A stretch of DNA of 64,000 nt from Chloroflexota bacterium (GCA_019456165.1 VRUJ01000010.1:40540-104539); one strand, 5' to 3'. Shown: positions 1 through 9,025, numbered from the stretch's first letter. Numbers and translations are program-made. Notes: generated from the letters alone by a model not told the origin.

Positions 1-191
1 AAAACCTGGCCTGAAGAAGGAGCTTCTAAGAAATCACATATGCGCAATAGAGTGGATTTTCCAGCACCGCTTGGTCCAACCACAGCGAACAGCTCACCCG
101 CCGGCAAATTGAGTATATCAATATTTAATATCCTGCGCTCACCAAAGCTTTTTGTAACCTTCTCCAAATTGTATAGCGTAGAAACACTCAT
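1..191 (-). CDS. tupC: ABC transporter ATP-binding protein (tungstate type), 5' part only
   Basis: Only the first 63 or so codons lie in the window; the gene runs off the left edge. Its ATG (189-191) overlaps the stop of the upstream permease gene in an ATGA arrangement, so the two are translationally coupled. The translation shows the usual start of an ABC ATPase: a beta strand with YNLEKVTKSFGERRIL, then the Walker A loop GPSGAGKST near residues 41-49. By position it should power the TupA-TupB fusion encoded next to it, importing tungstate or a related oxyanion. Substrate is inferred from the neighbour, not from this fragment. Confidence 0.85.
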   Translation of the reverse strand, partial: MSVSTLYNLEKVTKSFGERRILNIDILNLPAGELFAVVGPSGAGKSTLLRICDFLEAPSSGQV

Positions 192-1810
192 TTCGCCCAC
201 CTACCTTCGTAGCGCATCGCAAAAGAATTGGTGAGCAAAGCAATCCCTAGCAAGACCAAACCTAAAGCGAGAGCCAGGTCAAACACACCTTGCCTTGTCT
301 CTAATACGATCGCGGTGCTAAGAACGCGAGTCCGCCCAGCGATATTTCCTCCCACTAACATAACCGCCCCAACCTCAGAAATTATGCGGCCCAAAGCTGC
401 TAAAACTGCCGCAAGTATTCCTCGCCGCGCCTGCTTTATAATAGTCCTGCGTTCCTGTCCTAGTGTTGCGCCCAGAGAACGAATTTGGATCGTTAGATCA
501 TCCGGGACTGCTGCAACTGCTGCTGCAGTTAAACCTGCCGCCAACGGAAAAGCCAAAATAGTTTGAGCCAAGATCATTCCAGATGGTGTGAATAACCAAT
601 TTAATATACCTAAAGGACCTTCATTCGATAGCAGTAAGAACACTATCAAACCTATCACGACCGGGGGCATTCCCATGCCTGTATTAATAAGGAGTTGGAA
701 CAATCGTTTACCTGGAAAGTTTTCTAATGCCAAGATCATTCCCACCGGAATACCGAATAAACATGCTAAGAGGAGGGCAGTCCCGCTGACTCGTAAAGTC
801 ATCAAGATGATTTCAAGGAAGCGCGAATCTCCTTGAAATATTAATTTAATTGCTTCCCAAAGCCCCGAATTGGATGTCTCAGGCTCATCGATTTCTTGGT
901 TTGTAACTCCATCTCCTGCCGTGCTTGCATGCCATTCCTCAGAGTTTGGATAAAATAGAGGCTGCCCATATTGCTCTACGCCAAAACCAAACATGGTTTC
1001 TTGAACTTGAAGCGATGTGATCCAATCTACAAATAAATTTGAGAGTTCTATTTCAATATTCGGGTGTTTATCTGGATTGACCGGTATCACTGAATAGTAA
1101 TTTAATAAGCTCGGGTCAGGGTTGGTCTCTATATCTTCTCCACCAAATAAGATCTCAAGATCAGGTAAATTTTCTTTCTGGGCTAAAAATGTTCCCCGGT
1201 CTGATAGAGTATAAGCGGCTTGCTGGTTTGAAAAATTTAATGTCGATCCCATCCCCTGCCCGACAGAAAAATACCAAACCGCATCGCCCTCGGGCACAAT
1301 CCCCGCTTTTTCCCATAGCGCTAATTCCATATTGTATGTCCCAGAATTATCCCCGCGGGAAACAAATAGCGATTGGGTATCCGCAATTAGCACTAGACCG
1401 GCAGCAGCATCGGGGGCTGATGCAATTCCAGCGGGATCGTCTGGTGGGCCGACGAGAACAAAATCGTTGTACATAACTGCATAACGAGCAATTCCATCTC
1501 CAGACTCTATAAAAGCTTCTTCTAATGCTGGGGCATGAACCAAAATTACATCCACATCCCCGCGCTCGCCTAACGCGATTGCCTGGCCTGTCCCCACAGC
1601 GATTACGGCTACTTCAACCTGGTATTCATTCTCAAAACTAGGCAGGATTTTGTCCAAAAGACCAGAATCATTGACACTGGTAGTAGTGCCAAGGTGCAAA
1701 ATCGGTAAATCTGGCTGGGATTGTGAGCAGGCTGCCAATGAGAAAAATGCTAACCCAAGTAAAGCCTTCCACCAGAAATGAAATTTATTTTGTTTATGTG
1801 GGGTTGGCAT
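188..1810 (-). CDS. tupA-tupB: Tungstate-type ABC transporter: substrate-binding lipoprotein fused to permease
   Basis: A 540-residue protein joining two normally separate subunits. Residues about 1-30 are a lipoprotein signal ending in the lipobox LAAC. Residues about 36-310 are a TupA-like oxyanion-binding domain, with the conserved TTTSVNDSGLLD near the mature N-terminus and a later RGDNSGT loop. After an acidic linker, residues about 330-540 form a TupB-like permease with about five membrane spans and an EAA-like stretch (SLGATLGQERRTIIKQARRG). The known family role is high-affinity tungstate uptake for tungsto- or molybdoenzymes. The ATPase gene follows with an ATGA overlap. No frameshift or stop is visible across the junction, so the fusion looks genuine. 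Molybdate or another oxyanion remains possible as substrate. Confidence 0.88.
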   Translation of the reverse strand: MPTPHKQNKFHFWWKALLGLAFFSLAACSQSQPDLPILHLGTTTSVNDSGLLDKILPSFENEYQVEVAVIAVGTGQAIALGERGDVDVILVHAPALEEAFIESGDGIARYAVMYNDFVLVGPPDDPAGIASAPDAAAGLVLIADTQSLFVSRGDNSGTYNMELALWEKAGIVPEGDAVWYFSVGQGMGSTLNFSNQQAAYTLSDRGTFLAQKENLPDLEILFGGEDIETNPDPSLLNYYSVIPVNPDKHPNIEIELSNLFVDWITSLQVQETMFGFGVEQYGQPLFYPNSEEWHASTAGDGVTNQEIDEPETSNSGLWEAIKLIFQGDSRFLEIILMTLRVSGTALLLACLFGIPVGMILALENFPGKRLFQLLINTGMGMPPVVIGLIVFLLLSNEGPLGILNWLFTPSGMILAQTILAFPLAAGLTAAAVAAVPDDLTIQIRSLGATLGQERRTIIKQARRGILAAVLAALGRIISEVGAVMLVGGNIAGRTRVLSTAIVLETRQGVFDLALALGLVLLGIALLTNSFAMRYEGRWAK

Positions 1811-1811
1811 A

Positions 1812-3245
1812 TTAATCTTTTTTTATTTTCTCCAAACTGAGCTTGACAACCTGTTGGGTAGAATCCGTCAGTCTAAAATCATGACCTATGCGAAAACCTG
1901 GAACCCATAATATTTCATCCTTGAAAAAAATTACGGGCCATGCTCCACGAGCACGGCGAGGAATTTTAACATTAATGAAATATTTTGCAAGCTTAATCGA
2001 ATGGCCATCCATTCCTAGAGGCTGAAAACGGTCTCCAGGCTGCCTTCTGCGAACCGATAGAGGGAATTCAAATTTATCCGCAGACAACCATGCAATAAAT
2101 GGATCGGTATTTGCATAAGCCTCTTGTTTGGCAAGCTCAACATCAGCGGCGTAATCAGCGACCAAGCGCCACTTATCACCAAACTCTAATATTGCAGGAA
2201 CGTCAAAGAGTAAACTCTCCTCTGGGATTATTGGCCAATCAGAAGAAGGTAAATCCGCTTCCCAAGCAGCCAGAAAGACACGCTTTCCTTCAATCTGGAT
2301 GCGCAGTCCAGCTATCAAATCTTGCTGTTTCGTTTTAGTCGGTTGGGAAACAAATTCAAGGGCTCTTTCAACAGCTCCAAAATCAATATCTCGTAACCCC
2401 GGACGTAGATAAGTAAACGCTTTTCGCACGATGCCACGTTGTAATCCAAGAGATTGAGTGAGAAAATTCGGCGCAGAAAATGAAACGAATCCCTCCCCTA
2501 ACTCTGGGGCACAAATCTTCCAGGCATCTTCTGTTGCAGCCGCTAGTACTACCTGGTCTGCGGCGAGTGTTTGGGACATTCGCCAAATAACTTTCCGAAA
2601 TTGGGGATTGTAGCTCTCCAATTCGGGTATCAACTTTTGACGAATTCGGTTACGAAAGTAAGTTGTGTCTTGATTGCTTCTATCGAAAACCGGTTCTAGA
2701 TCATGATACGAACAGTATGTTAAGATTTCTTGTCGCCAGGTGTTTAGCAGCGGTCGCACTAACGAGATTTCGGTACTCCACTCCGAAAGTAGTATGTGCG
2801 GTTGCATACCTTTCAACCCAGAAATTCCAGCCCCGCGCAGTAAATGCATAACGATAGATTCTACCTGATCATCAGCATTATGCCCCACAACCACAGCCTG
2901 AGCATTGGCAAGCTTGGCTTCCTGGAATAAAAAGCGATAACGCAAAATTCGGGCGGCTTCCTCAATCGAAATGCTGTTGGCATCCGAATAAGCCTTTACA
3001 TCCTCCTGGCCTAATCGAAATGGTTTATTTAATTTAACGGAAAATTTTCGGACAGTCTCGGAATCGGATCTAGCTTCTTTCCGGATGCCGTGATTAAGGT
3101 GCGCAATCACCAGTGAAAAACCCAAACTAGATAGCATGTGGGCTAAACATAAGCTATCTGGCCCGCCAGAAACCCCGACTAATAGCGGTTTTTCAAGCTT
3201 TAGCATACATTCTTCAGTAAGAAATTCTTTCATATCTTCAAACAT
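1812..3245 (-). CDS. tilS: tRNA(Ile)-lysidine synthase
   Basis: Ligates lysine to C34 of the CAU anticodon of tRNA-Ile2 in an ATP-dependent reaction, so that it reads AUA. The N-type ATP pyrophosphatase P-loop VSGGPDSLCLAH lies near residues 25-36, followed by HLNHGIRKEA and GHNADDQ, all hallmarks of TilS. The C-terminal substrate-binding domain includes SVRRRQPGDRFQPLG and the basic segment KIPRRARGAWPV. At about 477 residues it matches the family. I chose the ATG at 3245 because a TATAAT box ends 8 nt upstream, which fits a leaderless start; a TTG three codons upstream is the alternative. The downstream transporter gene begins 1 nt after its stop, forming one operon. Confidence 0.95.
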   Translation of the reverse strand: MFEDMKEFLTEECMLKLEKPLLVGVSGGPDSLCLAHMLSSLGFSLVIAHLNHGIRKEARSDSETVRKFSVKLNKPFRLGQEDVKAYSDANSISIEEAARILRYRFLFQEAKLANAQAVVVGHNADDQVESIVMHLLRGAGISGLKGMQPHILLSEWSTEISLVRPLLNTWRQEILTYCSYHDLEPVFDRSNQDTTYFRNRIRQKLIPELESYNPQFRKVIWRMSQTLAADQVVLAAATEDAWKICAPELGEGFVSFSAPNFLTQSLGLQRGIVRKAFTYLRPGLRDIDFGAVERALEFVSQPTKTKQQDLIAGLRIQIEGKRVFLAAWEADLPSSDWPIIPEESLLFDVPAILEFGDKWRLVADYAADVELAKQEAYANTDPFIAWLSADKFEFPLSVRRRQPGDRFQPLGMDGHSIKLAKYFINVKIPRRARGAWPVIFFKDEILWVPGFRIGHDFRLTDSTQQVVKLSLEKIKKD

Positions 3246-3253
3246 GCCAACCA

Positions 3254-3259
3254 ATTATA
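3254..3259 (-). promoter_or_regulatory. -10 box of tilS, leaderless start
   Basis: A perfect TATAAT on the minus strand ends 8 nt before the tilS ATG. Transcription would start at or within a base or two of the ATG, and no Shine-Dalgarno precedes it. The -35 element is weak. Confidence 0.55.
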
Positions 3260-3329
3260 GCATTTTGGGATAAATTTATCGTCTAGGGTTATGCACGGAC
3301 TGATAAAGAATTCTTGAGTCAACTCCCCC

Positions 3330-3358
3330 TTGCCCGGAAATCAGCTTTATGCTAGACT
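3330..3358 (+). promoter_or_regulatory. Sigma70-like promoter of the response regulator operon
   Basis: TTGCCC (3330-3335), a 17-nt spacer and TAGACT (3353-3358) precede the regulator gene. An AAGGAG ribosome site at 3381-3386 sits 5 nt before the ATG at 3392. Confidence 0.5.
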
Positions 3359-3391
3359 GAAAGAAATATTGGATAATTTCAAGGAGCCTTT

Positions 3392-4558
3392 ATGGAAGGG
3401 AAAATACTAATCGTAGATGACGACATAGACACCTTGCAACTGGTTGGTACGATGTTGGAAAGGCAAGGTTTTAAAATCGCCGCGGCAAATAATGGCGAGA
3501 AAGCATTAGAACTTGCCCAACAAGAGGTTCCTGATCTCATCCTCTTGGATATTATGATGCCGGGTATGGATGGGTATGAAGTTACACGTCGATTAAGGTC
3601 TATTGAAAAAACCGCATACATTCCAATTGTTATGTTTACTGCCAAGGCTCAGGTGGATGATAAAGTGGAAGGGTTTGAGGCTGGCGCGGATGATTACTTA
3701 ACCAAACCAACACATCCAGCTGAATTGATCGCACGGGTACGCACAATTTTAAGCCGTCCGAAGACGGGATCATTGGTATTAGATGAGGCTGTCGAGGGGC
3801 TTCAAAAAGGCCAAGTCATAGGCGTCCTTTCAACCAAAGGCGGATTGGGTGCCTCAACATTAGCCTTAAATATAGGCGTAAGTATACACCAACAGGTTAA
3901 AGAATATGTCACAGTTGCAGAAGTTCGCCCCGGCCAAGGGGGTATCGGAATTTTTTTGGGTTATTCGCAATCTGATGGATTGAACAAATTGCTTCGGAAG
4001 AACGCGTCAGAAATCTCATTACAAGATGTCGAAGATGAGTTAATCACCCACGGCTCTGGAATTCAACTCATGTTGTCTTCCTATAATCCTAGTGACGCTA
4101 GTTTAATGAGTGCGGTGGAAGAATTCAAAGTAATCATCAAACATTTAAGCTACATCAACCCATATCTAATTATTGACATGGGTGTTGGATTACCCGAAGC
4201 TAATAAAGAGATTCTTAATTCGTGTGACGATCTCATAGTCATTATTGAGCCAACAATTTATAATATTATCCAGACAAAAGCATTATTACAAAATCTTACA
4301 GAAAGACAGTACGAAAGCAAAAGTGTTCATCTTGTGATGTTAAATCGAATCCGAATGGAAATCACTTTACCAACAACCGAGGTAGAGCAAGAATTAGGGC
4401 ACAAGCTTGCTGGGGTCGTTACACCAGCCCCAGAACTTGCTTACCAGGCAACCATCAGACAACAACCTTTGGTCATACATCAACCTGATAGTCTTCCAGC
4501 ACAACAAATAAATAAATTGGCCAAAGCTATCGCAAATCCTGTAAAAAAGCCAGCTTAG
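3392..4558 (+). CDS. Response regulator receiver fused to CpaE/ParA-like ATPase
   Basis: Residues about 1-120 are a receiver domain: acidic pocket DDD (9-11), phospho-acceptor D53 in LLDIMMPG, and the lysine of DDYLTKP. Residues about 140-385 are a MinD/ParA-type ATPase with the deviant Walker A TKGGLGAST and a DMGVGL Walker B-like strand. This order resembles CpaE proteins, which position Tad pilus machinery in other bacteria, although canonical CpaE receivers often lack the Asp and this one keeps it. No other tad or cpa genes are visible in the window. A sirtuin and a GAF histidine kinase follow on the same strand; the kinase is a plausible phosphodonor. Role in pili or polarity is inference. 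Confidence 0.85.
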   Translation: MEGKILIVDDDIDTLQLVGTMLERQGFKIAAANNGEKALELAQQEVPDLILLDIMMPGMDGYEVTRRLRSIEKTAYIPIVMFTAKAQVDDKVEGFEAGADDYLTKPTHPAELIARVRTILSRPKTGSLVLDEAVEGLQKGQVIGVLSTKGGLGASTLALNIGVSIHQQVKEYVTVAEVRPGQGGIGIFLGYSQSDGLNKLLRKNASEISLQDVEDELITHGSGIQLMLSSYNPSDASLMSAVEEFKVIIKHLSYINPYLIIDMGVGLPEANKEILNSCDDLIVIIEPTIYNIIQTKALLQNLTERQYESKSVHLVMLNRIRMEITLPTTEVEQELGHKLAGVVTPAPELAYQATIRQQPLVIHQPDSLPAQQINKLAKAIANPVKKPA

Positions 4559-4590
4559 TTATTGAAACATCCCCCACCAGCAGTGCATCA

Positions 4591-5340
4591 ATGTCAATAT
4601 TAAAAGCCGCTGAGCTGCTTCGAAACTCAAAGAGCACCACAATCCTTAGTGGAGCAGGAATATCTACACCTTCAGGAATCCCCGATTTCCGCTCCAACAA
4701 AAACGGGCTGTGGAATAAAGTAGACCCGATGGAAGTAGCCTCATTAACCGCTTTCCGGTTACAACCAGAAAAATTTTTTAGTTTTATTAAACCATTGGTT
4801 GGAGATATTTTAAAGGCAGAACCAAATCCCGCACACTCTGCCTTAGCTCAACTTGAGGATGCAGGTTATATACGCGCAATCATTACCCAAAATATTGACG
4901 GCCTCCATCAAAAAGCCGGTTCGAAAAACGTTTACGAAATACACGGCACTTTCAGCACACTCACATGTGTGAGCTGTTTCAAACAATATAAGACGGCTCA
5001 ATTTACAGATATGCTTCTCGATCTAAGTAAAATTCCAACTTGTCCGGATTGTGGGAGTATTCTAAAGCCAGATGCGATCTTGTTTGGGGAACAATTACCG
5101 GTACAAGTCTGGCAGGATTCAGAAAAAGCCGCCCGGGCTTGCGAACTAATGTTCGTGTTGGGATCTTCCCTGGAAGTTGTTCCAGTTGCCGGATTGCCAA
5201 TCCTCGCACTGAATAACGGCGCGAAGCTTATCGTAATCAACGAATCTCCAACCTATATAGATCAACGGGCTGATGTAGTGCTTAACCAAGATGTTGCAGT
5301 AGCGCTACCAGAAATTGCGAAATATGTCACCAGAAATTAA
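4591..5340 (+). CDS. cobB: NAD-dependent protein deacylase, Sir2 family
   Basis: A 249-residue sirtuin that removes acyl groups from lysines using NAD+, giving nicotinamide and O-acyl-ADP-ribose. Visible family motifs are GAGISTPSGIPDFRS (residues about 20-34), TQNIDGLHQKAG, the catalytic His in IHG, and a four-cysteine zinc site made by CVSC and CPDC. GSSLEVVP near the C-terminus contacts NAD. It starts 32 nt after the CpaE-like gene, and its 3' end overlaps the histidine kinase gene, indicating a three-gene operon. Desuccinylase-type Tyr and Arg residues were not evident, so plain deacetylase activity is the better guess. Confidence 0.94.
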   Translation: MSILKAAELLRNSKSTTILSGAGISTPSGIPDFRSNKNGLWNKVDPMEVASLTAFRLQPEKFFSFIKPLVGDILKAEPNPAHSALAQLEDAGYIRAIITQNIDGLHQKAGSKNVYEIHGTFSTLTCVSCFKQYKTAQFTDMLLDLSKIPTCPDCGSILKPDAILFGEQLPVQVWQDSEKAARACELMFVLGSSLEVVPVAGLPILALNNGAKLIVINESPTYIDQRADVVLNQDVAVALPEIAKYVTRN

Positions 5341-6529
5341 AACCACACCTCTAGCTCTCCATAAACGTTACTTGAAGTTGATAGAAATTACCAATGATCT
5401 CGCTTCTACCTTAGACCTGGATATCCTCTTGGATAGAATAGTGGAAGCAGCGGTGGATGTAACCAACTCTATGGCTGCATCAATCCTGCTTTACGACGAA
5501 GCCAGCAATGAGCTTTATTTCCAGTATTCTACAAGTTTAGATTCCCCGCTGATGAAGGGCTTGGTTGTACCGGTCGAAGGAAGCATCGCGGGAGCTATTG
5601 TTACTAATCGAGAACCGATTATTGTCTCTAACGTACCAGACGATCCCCGCCATTTCGGAGCCATCGGCAAAACTACAGAAATAGAGATTGAGTCATTACT
5701 TGGCGTCCCACTTATAACCCAGGATAAAGTCGTTGGAGTGTTAGAAGCAATTAATAAAAAAATTGGGGAGTTTACCGAAGACGATCAGGATCTACTGACC
5801 ACGCTTGGATCTCAAGCGGCTGTGGCTATCGTGAACGCGCGCTTATTCCAACAATCGGACCTTATCGCTGAAATGGTGCATGAATTGCGCACACCATTAG
5901 CATCTATAAGTACCGCATCCCACCTTTTGATGCGTCCAGAGATATCTGAAATGCAACGGACAAACATGGCAGAAACGATTGAGAGAGAGACACGCAGACT
6001 TTCAGATATGACTAGCAGTTTTCTGGACCTTGCTCGCTTAGAATCAGGCCGCTCCCAATTCAAAGTCCAGCAGGTCGATCTAATCAACCTACTGGAAGAG
6101 GCTCGAGAAATTATGGGCGGCCAGATTGAAGCTCAAGGGTTAGATCTAGAGTGGGATGTTCCAAAGCAGCTGCCCACCTTCCAAGGTGATCAGGACAAAA
6201 TAAAACAAGTGATCCTCAACTTATTGAGCAATGCAATTAAATACAACCGCTCTAACGGTTCAATAATTGTGAACGCTTTTTCTACAAGAAAATGGATCAC
6301 TTTCTCAGTAAGCGATACTGGTCGAGGCATAAAGCCCGAACATGTTGACTCGTTATTCCAAAAATTCTTTCGCGTGCCTGGATCAGATAAAGTCGCCCAG
6401 GGCACAGGCTTGGGGTTATCGATCACTAAAAAGATAGTCGAATCTCATGGGGGGAATATTGAAGTCGGAAGTACTGCAGGGGCAGGCACAACCTTTATAG
6501 TAAACCTACCGCTGGATCCCGGCAGTTAA
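5324..6529 (+). CDS. GAF-domain sensor histidine kinase
   Basis: A soluble kinase of about 401 residues with no membrane span. A GAF domain covers residues about 15-175 (LLGVPLITQDKVVGVLEAINK). It is followed by a HisKA dimerisation helix with phospho-acceptor His in MVHELRTPLASI, then a HATPase domain with N box NLLSNAIKYN, G1 box DTGRGI and G2 box GTGLGLSI. The ATG at 5324 overlaps the sirtuin gene by 17 nt; a TTG at 5315 in frame is the alternative start. It probably signals to the receiver-CpaE protein two genes upstream. The ligand of the GAF domain is unknown. Confidence 0.92.
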   Translation: MSPEIKTTPLALHKRYLKLIEITNDLASTLDLDILLDRIVEAAVDVTNSMAASILLYDEASNELYFQYSTSLDSPLMKGLVVPVEGSIAGAIVTNREPIIVSNVPDDPRHFGAIGKTTEIEIESLLGVPLITQDKVVGVLEAINKKIGEFTEDDQDLLTTLGSQAAVAIVNARLFQQSDLIAEMVHELRTPLASISTASHLLMRPEISEMQRTNMAETIERETRRLSDMTSSFLDLARLESGRSQFKVQQVDLINLLEEAREIMGGQIEAQGLDLEWDVPKQLPTFQGDQDKIKQVILNLLSNAIKYNRSNGSIIVNAFSTRKWITFSVSDTGRGIKPEHVDSLFQKFFRVPGSDKVAQGTGLGLSITKKIVESHGGNIEVGSTAGAGTTFIVNLPLDPGS

Positions 6530-6540
6530 ACCTGTAATAT

Positions 6541-8307
6541 CTAGCGTGCGCCTTTTCGCCCAAATTGACGTTCGAGTAAGTCTATTGAAAGATGTATCAT
6601 CGTCGGCCGTCCATGTGGACATGTCCTTGGCGCTGTGCACACTTCTAAGTCACTTAATAAGGCGCGCTGTTCTTCAACTGAGAGAGATTGCCCCGTTTTC
6701 ACAGCCGCTCGTTTGCAAACACGGGCAACAATTTTCGCTTCAATCTCCTCCTGCAGCGGAGTTTCATCCTCCTCAAAATCTTCGACAACCACGCGCAAAG
6801 CGATTTCTGGATCGGTTCCGATCAAAATTGATGGGATCGCCCTGATAATGAATGCTTTTGGCCCAAATTCCTCAACTTGAAAACCAAGGTTACCCAAGAT
6901 ATCTAATTGTTCCGATAGCAGGCTGGCTTGGTCAGCGCCCAATTCTACTGTCACAGGTTCGAGTAAAGCCTGAGATGGAATTTCAGCTTGACGCTGAGCC
7001 ATAAAGCGCTCAAACAGGATACGTTCGTGTGCCGCGTGTTGGTCAACAAGATACAGCCCATCCGGGCCTTCTGCCACCAGATACGCGGCCCCTATTTGGC
7101 CGACCAAGCGCAGCAAAGGCACTCCAGATTCAGGCAATCGAGTTTGAGGTTTATCTTGGGTGGATTCGTTAGAGCTTGGATCTCCTAGAGATTCAGGAAC
7201 GCCATCAACCATAGCGTCAGATTCTGCACTTGCTTTCCAATTTGTACTCGTTGTTTTATTTCCAGTATCACCTGAAAGGGAGGTCGCCCAACTTATTTGA
7301 GTATTCACTTTTGGGACAGGGGTATGCGCCAACATCGCCCGTCGGACAGAACTTTGAATCCCACTAAAGACCTGTTTTTTCTCCCTAAAGCGCACTTCGG
7401 TTTTCGCCGGGTGCACATTGACATCTATTTTCTCATGCGGCATCGATAGCAGTAATACAACCAGAGGGAAGCGGCCGACCATAAGCATGGTGTGATATGC
7501 CTGCACCACAGCTGTATTCAAACCAGAATCTTGCACCCAGCGACCGTTTATGAAGAAGGTGATTTCACGGCGGCTGGCACGTGTTAGGCTGGTTGGACTA
7601 ATAAACCCTTGGACACGCAGCTCTTCATATTGAGTGTTTACTTCCAGCATCTGCCTGGCAATTTCCGAATTATATAAGGAGGCTAAAACTTCGCGTCTGT
7701 CTCCATTTCCGCTGGTTTGGAATTTAGTTTTGCCTGCTTGTATCAATTGGAATCGTACGTCAGGATAAGCTAAAGCATACCGGATCACAAAAGACGTTAT
7801 ATGACGTCTTTCTGTTGAATCTTTTTTAAGGAATTTTAACCGCGCAGGAACTTTATAAAAAAGATCTTCAACGCGCACAACCGTTCCAACCGGAGCGCCA
7901 ATGGGGTTTACTTTTCCTTGTTGACCGCCTTCGATGATCACACGGGCCGCGCTCTCTGCATCTATCGGCCGGGAGGTGATCGTCAAACGGGAAACAGATC
8001 CAATTGAAGCTAAAGCTTCGCCGCGGAAGCCGAGAGTTGAGATGTGGAAGAGGTCTTCAGCCGTGCTTAGTTTACTTGTGGAATGCCGTGCAACAGACAA
8101 AGCTAATTCATCAGATGGAATTCCAATCCCATCATCAGCCACTTCGATTAGTTTCCGCCCTGCATCCACAATTGTTACAATTATATGGCTGGCAGCAGCA
8201 TCTAAAGAATTCTCAAGTAGTTCTTTAACTACCGATGCAGGTCTTTCTACCAGTTCTCCTGCGGCAATTTGTGAGGCGACGTCATGGGGGAGAACACGAA
8301 TTGACAT
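6541..8307 (-). CDS. mutL: DNA mismatch repair protein MutL, endonuclease type
   Basis: Links MutS mismatch recognition to strand incision. The N-terminal GHKL ATPase shows ELLENSLDA, DDGIGI and GFRGEAL, and the transducer domain shows DVNVHPAK. The C-terminal domain carries DQHAAHERILFE near residue 422, which matches the metal-binding nuclease motif DQHA(X)2E(X)4E, plus CPHGRP near the end. This is therefore a nicking MutL, as in organisms lacking MutH. The ATG at 8307 gives the usual N-terminus MSIRVLPHDVASQIAAGE; the frame is open nine codons further upstream. About 588 residues with a low-complexity linker (about 335-400). It converges on the histidine kinase gene. Confidence 0.95.
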   Translation of the reverse strand: MSIRVLPHDVASQIAAGELVERPASVVKELLENSLDAAASHIIVTIVDAGRKLIEVADDGIGIPSDELALSVARHSTSKLSTAEDLFHISTLGFRGEALASIGSVSRLTITSRPIDAESAARVIIEGGQQGKVNPIGAPVGTVVRVEDLFYKVPARLKFLKKDSTERRHITSFVIRYALAYPDVRFQLIQAGKTKFQTSGNGDRREVLASLYNSEIARQMLEVNTQYEELRVQGFISPTSLTRASRREITFFINGRWVQDSGLNTAVVQAYHTMLMVGRFPLVVLLLSMPHEKIDVNVHPAKTEVRFREKKQVFSGIQSSVRRAMLAHTPVPKVNTQISWATSLSGDTGNKTTSTNWKASAESDAMVDGVPESLGDPSSNESTQDKPQTRLPESGVPLLRLVGQIGAAYLVAEGPDGLYLVDQHAAHERILFERFMAQRQAEIPSQALLEPVTVELGADQASLLSEQLDILGNLGFQVEEFGPKAFIIRAIPSILIGTDPEIALRVVVEDFEEDETPLQEEIEAKIVARVCKRAAVKTGQSLSVEEQRALLSDLEVCTAPRTCPHGRPTMIHLSIDLLERQFGRKGAR

Positions 8308-8395
8308 AGTGGTTAAGCCTATATTGGAAACCAATTTTCGTCAAGTAAACCAAAACTTGAGGGGCCAGAGATGAATTCTTAGCAAATATGTGAAC

Positions 8396-8401
8396 TATAA
8401 T
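8396..8401 (+). promoter_or_regulatory. -10 box of the lipoprotein gene, leaderless start
   Basis: TATAAT lies 9 nt before the ATG at 8411, with no Shine-Dalgarno between. A convincing -35 is not visible. Confidence 0.4.
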
Positions 8402-8410
8402 ATCTATCTT

Positions 8411-8932
8411 ATGAAGTCTACGTTTACAGCCATACTCCTTTGTTTAGTAATTGCCGCCTGCGGGCAGACTGAAACTGCCACCCCACCAACAACCCCGCAA
8501 TCAACCATTGGTGTGGAGGAAACTCCTGAGCCAATTATTTCACCGTCGCCGACCACTTCTCCCGCCTCCCCCCCAACAGAACTTCCATTTAGCGGTGCGA
8601 TTAGGTTTGCCAACGACGCAGAGGCAACAGGAGGCACCGCGGGTGAGACGATTGATATCTACGTTACACTGGAAGCTGAAAGCCCGTTTGGAGAAATAAC
8701 CCAAATGCGCGTTGCAGGTATATATGGTGGAGGTTGTCTTTTAGAGGAAGATTTAACCAAATTTTCTTGGGAGCCATTTACAGAGGAGAAGAGATTCTCG
8801 GTCGGACTGGCAATTAACTGGATAGGTTTTTACGTTACTGCGCAATTTGCAGACGAACACGGCAACGCATCCCCCATTTACTGCGCAGATATTTCAGTTG
8901 AAGGCATGCCATCATTAACTCCGAGTGACTAG
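8411..8932 (+). CDS. Secreted lipoprotein of unknown function
   Basis: About 173 residues. The first 17 form a lipoprotein signal peptide ending in VIAAC, so the protein should be lipid-anchored on the outer face of the membrane. A Thr-Pro-Ser-rich linker (about residues 20-60) leads to a compact C-terminal domain of about 105 residues with alternating hydrophobic stretches, as in a beta-sandwich, and three cysteines that could form disulfides. I do not recognise a family. The ATG at 8411 rather than the in-frame codon at 8390 is chosen because it starts the signal peptide and sits just after a TATAAT box. It is divergent from mutL. Confidence 0.75.
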   Translation: MKSTFTAILLCLVIAACGQTETATPPTTPQSTIGVEETPEPIISPSPTTSPASPPTELPFSGAIRFANDAEATGGTAGETIDIYVTLEAESPFGEITQMRVAGIYGGGCLLEEDLTKFSWEPFTEEKRFSVGLAINWIGFYVTAQFADEHGNASPIYCADISVEGMPSLTPSD

Positions 8933-8974
8933 ATGGGCCATCTCACCGAATAACTCTTTTTATAGGAGATAAAA

Positions 8975-9025
8975 ATGGATATCCGAGTGGTTTCATTTCA
9001 AGAAAGAGTGTTTATTTTTGATTGA
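8975..9025 (+). CDS. 16-residue open frame behind a strong ribosome site
   Basis: TATAGGAGATAAAA directly precedes an ATG that opens a 16-codon frame (MDIRVVSFQERVFIFD, then TGA). The ribosome site is stronger than those of many real genes here. It may be the remnant of a decayed gene or a short translated peptide. No function is suggested. Confidence 0.25.
   Translation: MDIRVVSFQERVFIFD

Noticed and set aside
228..566. 112-codon plus-strand frame over the permease domain
   Set aside because: It is the antisense of the conserved TupB-like sequence, with no independent support.
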